This document shows positions 63,601-64,000 of a stretch of 64,000 nucleotides of DNA, in pieces (position 1 is the stretch's first letter; each line of letters begins with the position of its first letter). The position numbers and the translations under genes are program-made. The stretch is from Symbiodinium sp. CCMP2592 (taxonomy: Eukaryota > Sar > Dinophyceae > Suessiales > Symbiodiniaceae), in the NCBI GenBank assembly GCA_905221615.1, contig CAJNDT010003446.1:248001-312000 (forward strand), written 5' to 3'. The notes beneath the pieces are model-generated. The model did not search any database and had not been told where the DNA came from. It was given only the letters and a program-made list of their open reading frames with translations.

Positions 63601-64000
63601 ACTACCCAGCGAAGATGAACGGCACCATTGCAGTGTTGGCGAAGCTTGTGCTCATGCTGGGCTGGATGGTCCAGGGTTCCAGGGCTGCTCGGCCAATGGA
63701 ATCAAGCATTGAAGTTAGCATGCCGTGGGAGCTGTATGGGTTGATGATTTTGGGGCTGATAGCGGCTATTGGTGTGTGGGAAGCCATCAAGTGGTTCTTT
63801 GAGTGGGTTTCCTTGAAGAAAACGGGCTCTGTGGAAGAGTCAAGAGGGGCCAGGAGGCTCCGACGACTACAACAAACAGTGCAAGAAGAAGTTGCTCGGT
63901 ACTCCTTGGATGGCCTTGATGAACCTGATCCTCCCTCGCCTGTTGTGAGGGCGAGACGCTCCACTCCGCAGCCATCGCCGCTGCGTACCCCAACCCGTCG
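54633..64000 (+). CDS. Ty1/copia-type Gag-Pol polyprotein, open at window edge
   Basis: One frame from ATG 54633 (MESGVQDQRPDGQQ) to the last base, at least 3,122 codons with no stop met. Order: N-terminal Gag with a coiled coil (about 260-310) and tandem repeats (311-492); CCCH finger C950-H969 (CX8CX5CX3H); zinc knuckle CILCGSKQHRAKEC (980-993); protease LLDSGASH (Asp 1152); HHCC segment ending KDCRVC; integrase D1680, D1824, E1860 (last spacing 35) with NGTAERAV; reverse transcriptase RKARLVICGNF, STDIRNAFILAP, RALYGFRRSPRLWG, YVDDILYVG (2657); RNase H AYSDASF (2831), KTRHLKVRAFHLRE. After RNase H comes a hydrophobic segment WELYGLMILGLIAAIGVWEA. The order PR-IN-RT-RH defines copia. All catalytic residues are present, so it appears intact. 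Confidence 0.95.
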   Translation, partial: MESGVQDQRPDGQQVMIAQVRDATLQEPRPFEGETHGPNYDHGPHPPQQLPNGVPHRPLGASPTAESDLAAFAYSPSAERHEMGGGDRDCAPRGPAPAFYQEALPAQPERLGMTGPVEPAGQMRGFGGASAATMNWMTRLGDFLRTQVQGGMETRTTMTRQQVVGSRELGGLVVQQEQLQHTTSQPASPHNRLYPAAPSSPFRDDMGEGAQDPPLFGVGARRVMESWAQRAPLLHGGQRTQQGPGTDAGSTGSIPREVVQEEVRRQVQEALEGQRRSLERLQEENRLLKDEMRSREATRGPLRDDMGQHTVPEGHRAASLHGVPEGHRAASLHDVPEGHRAASLHDVPEGHRAASLHGVPDGHRAASLRDVPEGYRAASTLNVPGGHRAAPSHGIPEGHQQSAFQSRGVPEGHQQSAFQSRGVPEGHQQSAFQSRGVPEGHQQSAFQSRGVPEGHQQSAFQSRGVPEGHQQSAFQSRGVPEGHQQSASQSRGVPEGQGRVGHQERDAEMDQDMLSDQFRGRTSSLDRRTSPLGRTRRKPSSSPTRPAEGLGRASFAYGVTGLLDGDGYSFPQSERVYRQPKYQETKTFGDYDVSVPPGLGFSAEGAKEAPRSAPAEPSTAPATGDAANREPNPLEVLITGMTQLQQLLLKKGEGLDMEAKGMPELPKLSEYSPETGAIEFQDYLYLVEQQIGSLASGAGEWWQKTLEVAQAAYTEYQALSPVKRLGVKAQLTAELKEERYRRLEKKVAAMLLSSLPKGVKDDLIAYRVQGVHQILYRLILIFQPGGAQDRAQLLRQLDISESAAGPSEAVVSIRRWYRLLQRASDLGVTLPDESLQARSLNAIVKKTAEQNSDFKFRLALARTELQIDTRPNQGNVLKYMQHLLAELEQLGSLVRKPAVTSSTTAPTTSTTTAATTPAATGSASLKGLQGSDPAPKGNGKAKAPPGKKPCQWFSTDVGCRNGRDCTFQHSWTGLNRSERCILCGSKQHRAKECTAGKAGSSPERGNNAQAAKAAGAAPSSTPSLAAATQRDTTQNAASAPTTSSTTSGSTSTANKMDPSQMSEMLAETNKMLKALTAKSEAPATPASVDPLTVIQQQLDEVRRLKALRVQEPSPDVCAFGSAVEWYEARLHATTLNSSSATLPEEEEEALLDSGASHPFRPPRSEEELRRARRVNVSLATGEGTSIPQTTEGTLLSEGGDNSPILPMGQLVQLLGCQIKWTQSRLTVIHPVHGRLRVRLRGNCPVLPVSQALTLISELEQARVQEFQKTVDGLQAQVRTLREQGRDEWTWQRHLRALCEEGSRTSMAGFLHRCPTFASVPAEALLGVPEDVPCGPKDGWKLLKGMPWSRAKRKAMYASKSWTVHLFSGDERAMAAKCTSTMRSSFWNVALEGSEVMINVDVTASRSLDLNKRDGVFKLLCWAAISGRLKAIVGGPPRQSYPVPLRPHEAKEQYQKEIQLITRMMMLWYVAEEGRCKAWRQGTLMPAVVKPHVGFMLEHPDGDRRDDRVSLFESPLWKAFAMDALMGEVELSMNGRSTILGGNLDLWHLQGTKMGPSEPGDPIGSMWPLELVANVAHALRAWVGLRRHESLLSSLVRRSWMGFMEEAHPIPGDENGPRVEARGSQEEPGPHLCRFDVDEWRLHLQRDHLPYRKDCRVCIERSTGKPHRKVSHPTAYSLSIDTAGPFRSTGPAGHKYLLVACYRFPRLPGTMVEGEKAETKEDDKVVVGPAEGEDWLFEDGDPSEAVDRPDEPRSDPLRADLDEPRVDKDAEAEGLKKLAEPLEFSSVYIVRPMKARKSADTLKAVQEAYIQLRSCGLPVHKLHADRAREYTTKSLEQWAASRDIDLSTTQGDDPSQNGTAERAVRFLKMRMRVLLQQAKELSGLPTEVVASLWPYAAETASAQQQAEVWGQSAPSVARFGSKVFTRRKGYGQGGRTDLLPKWVEGVYLGPVRSVPGGHLVLTDEGHLWYTTNVRQFQEPPVPEGGSEADCELPAHPPVRRVRKKSSIVELAGGVGLIPGFDKVGDGPASGGSALRSLAVMHDVDKGASSDDVVSSGFSVGNENGMTSSTSRKSGRDTAESLADVYLREGRFSVQDCLQVLESERFCKTKKQRAAAWQSNDPPSIHTTLGAYQRGPWTGLTTATARHGKLAAYLAAVMKYQCGEEAVFSSITVAKDLCTDAHKDRFNLRGSRNYVLTLGDFQGGGIWQEGSQEGLPTVRLELCSGEEKVGFVAPVLNQVVKVDPKRLHKTMPWTGGPKWTLIAHTVGQLRKLDGDHRQELSGLGFPLPVPEDPPMLKTVRVCDGSDDGEVPNGPCWFPEPEDVEAEMWTRMWTRRLLDEEEQLSSRVPHQLQEDLEAVGNATRTAGEALDSREAVIHCDRHDAGSWFSLCRMTEGSDEVHGVETLLESLPGPLKVVYTVALDEVKQHISRWSEAIIKEAEALIKAKALVPVTVEEQRALERSGKLVVLPAKGVFTVKPPDQEVVVDDDGRPLPPGDPAFYKRKARLVICGNFQGKQSMEESYAGGCQTDSLRVMLVYGAARGWYLASTDIRNAFILAPIREDEDDDEETVYGLYPPKVLQLARVQYAMQLWRVDRALYGFRRSPRLWGRFRDKRLRSAKIPFGDGYIYLRQHRADENIWSVCVVSGDGSMEVKAYINVYVDDILYVGEVEIIEAVQAWLTSEWKASELSWATEETSIRFLGLEIGRTSGGGIAIHQRGYIEELLRHHGLSEARGHATPCPQEWLLGEGECDEETYSPKQLRNAQALTGEILWLSGKSRPDLMHAISTMSSWCLKNPVLVERIGLRVLGYLKETVDLCLIYEPSPERKDHFIEAYSDASFAPQGNRSVGCSVTCYLGQPVAWRSGRQALVSLSVAEAELVETINTTQMAYGISVITEELHQNPAKIVVKVDNAAAVGLSNEAGGTWKTRHLKVRAFHLREAVRLRELKIEHIPGKEQLGDLGTKAFHRPRLQELLALWGLRTPNAVNEAIQSDYPAKMNGTIAVLAKLVLMLGWMVQGSRAARPMESSIEVSMPWELYGLMILGLIAAIGVWEAIKWFFEWVSLKKTGSVEESRGARRLRRLQQTVQEEVARYSLDGLDEPDPPSPVVRARRSTPQPSPLRTPTR
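55563..55814 (+). repeat. 36-bp coding repeats (VPEGHRAASLHG)
   Basis: Seven in-frame 12-residue units VPEGHRAASLHG/D within the Gag region. The last two have drifted (VPEGYRAASTLN, VPGGHRAAPSHG). Confidence 0.9.
55815..56108 (+). repeat. 42-bp coding repeats (PEGHQQSAFQSRGV)
   Basis: Seven 14-residue units directly after the 36-bp array, starting from the same PEGH core. DNA identity between units is very high (differences limited to AAC/AGC and AAT/AGT), indicating recent expansion. Confidence 0.9.
57480..57611 (+). other. CCCH zinc finger next to CCHC knuckle in Gag
   Basis: CQWFSTDVGCRNGRDCTFQH is a CX8CX5CX3H finger of the RNA-binding CCCH class. Ten residues later CILCGSKQHRAKEC is a CX2CX4HX4C retroviral-type knuckle. 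Both probably bind the element RNA during packaging. Confidence 0.85.
59640..60300 (+). other. Integrase core with acidic insertion
   Basis: The catalytic triad is Asp 59670-59672 (SIDTAGPF), Asp 60102-60104 (HADRAREY) and Glu 60210-60212 (NGTAERAV). The second and third are 35 residues apart, the classical DD35E. The first two are separated by 143 residues because of an Asp/Glu-rich stretch (for example GEKAETKEDDKVVVG and EDWLFEDGDPSEAVD). Confidence 0.85.

Larger units (their letters stand above)
54253..64000 (+). mobile_element. Copia-type LTR retrotransposon, 3' end outside window
   Basis: Span given by the leader and the intact polyprotein. LTR borders cannot be set from this window. 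It is the only clearly intact autonomous element seen and runs opposite to the host gene cluster. Confidence 0.7.

Overview
The window looks like nuclear DNA of a dinoflagellate, most likely a Symbiodiniaceae-type alga. Four things point there: (i) genes are cut into many short exons, and in the 19 introns I could place from protein continuity the donors are GC (10), GT (6) and GA (3), all with AG acceptors; (ii) pentatricopeptide repeats of the form 'FNAAISACEKGxQWQxAL'; (iii) telomere-like CCCTAAA tracts and many microsatellites; (iv) a very long Ty1/copia-type polyprotein. There is no bacterial operon structure, rRNA, tRNA or CRISPR that I can support.

Layout. 1-3 kb: fragments of a tryptophan-rich helical protein (minus). 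3.1-5.1 kb: an AT-rich island bounded by inverted repeats (fold-back element) with a shorter TIR element nested at its right end. 7.1-13.7 kb: PPR coding blocks (minus), with a 46-nt palindrome and an unrelated coding segment between them. 14.4-18.6 kb: weak hypothetical frames, a telomere-like tract and minisatellites. 18.8-19.8 kb: a three-repeat cyanovirin-N (CVNH) lectin (minus). 19.9-26.1 kb: STT3 oligosaccharyltransferase (minus, at least 13 exons, phases all consistent), whose one large intron carries a 476-codon open frame. 26.7-28.8 kb: EF-hand protein and neighbours. 30.6-34.4 kb: multi-pass membrane protein. 34.6-37.1 kb: lycopene cyclase. 37.4-39.9 kb: ankyrin-Sec7-PH protein. 41.5-44.9 kb: unrecognised minus-strand exons. 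46.0-47.9 kb: two plus-strand exon candidates. 48.1-48.6 kb: TIR element with telomere-like filler. 49.4-52.6 kb: GUP1-like MBOAT acyltransferase (minus). 52.8-54.3 kb: microsatellites and a 21-bp minisatellite. 54.6 kb to the end: one uninterrupted plus-strand copia-type polyprotein, still open at the window edge.

Every recognised cellular gene from about 1.5 to 52.6 kb is on the minus strand, often with very short spacing (STT3 stop to CVNH exon 95 bp; ankyrin-Sec7-PH stop to the lycopene cyclase start region about 270 bp). This is the unidirectional gene arrangement known in dinoflagellates. The functions do not form one pathway: N-glycosylation (STT3), glycan binding (CVNH), carotenoid cyclisation, Arf-type exchange, lipid acylation, organelle RNA processing (PPR) and calcium sensing. 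Exon coordinates are my own reading by protein continuity; gene 5' ends are mostly unresolved.
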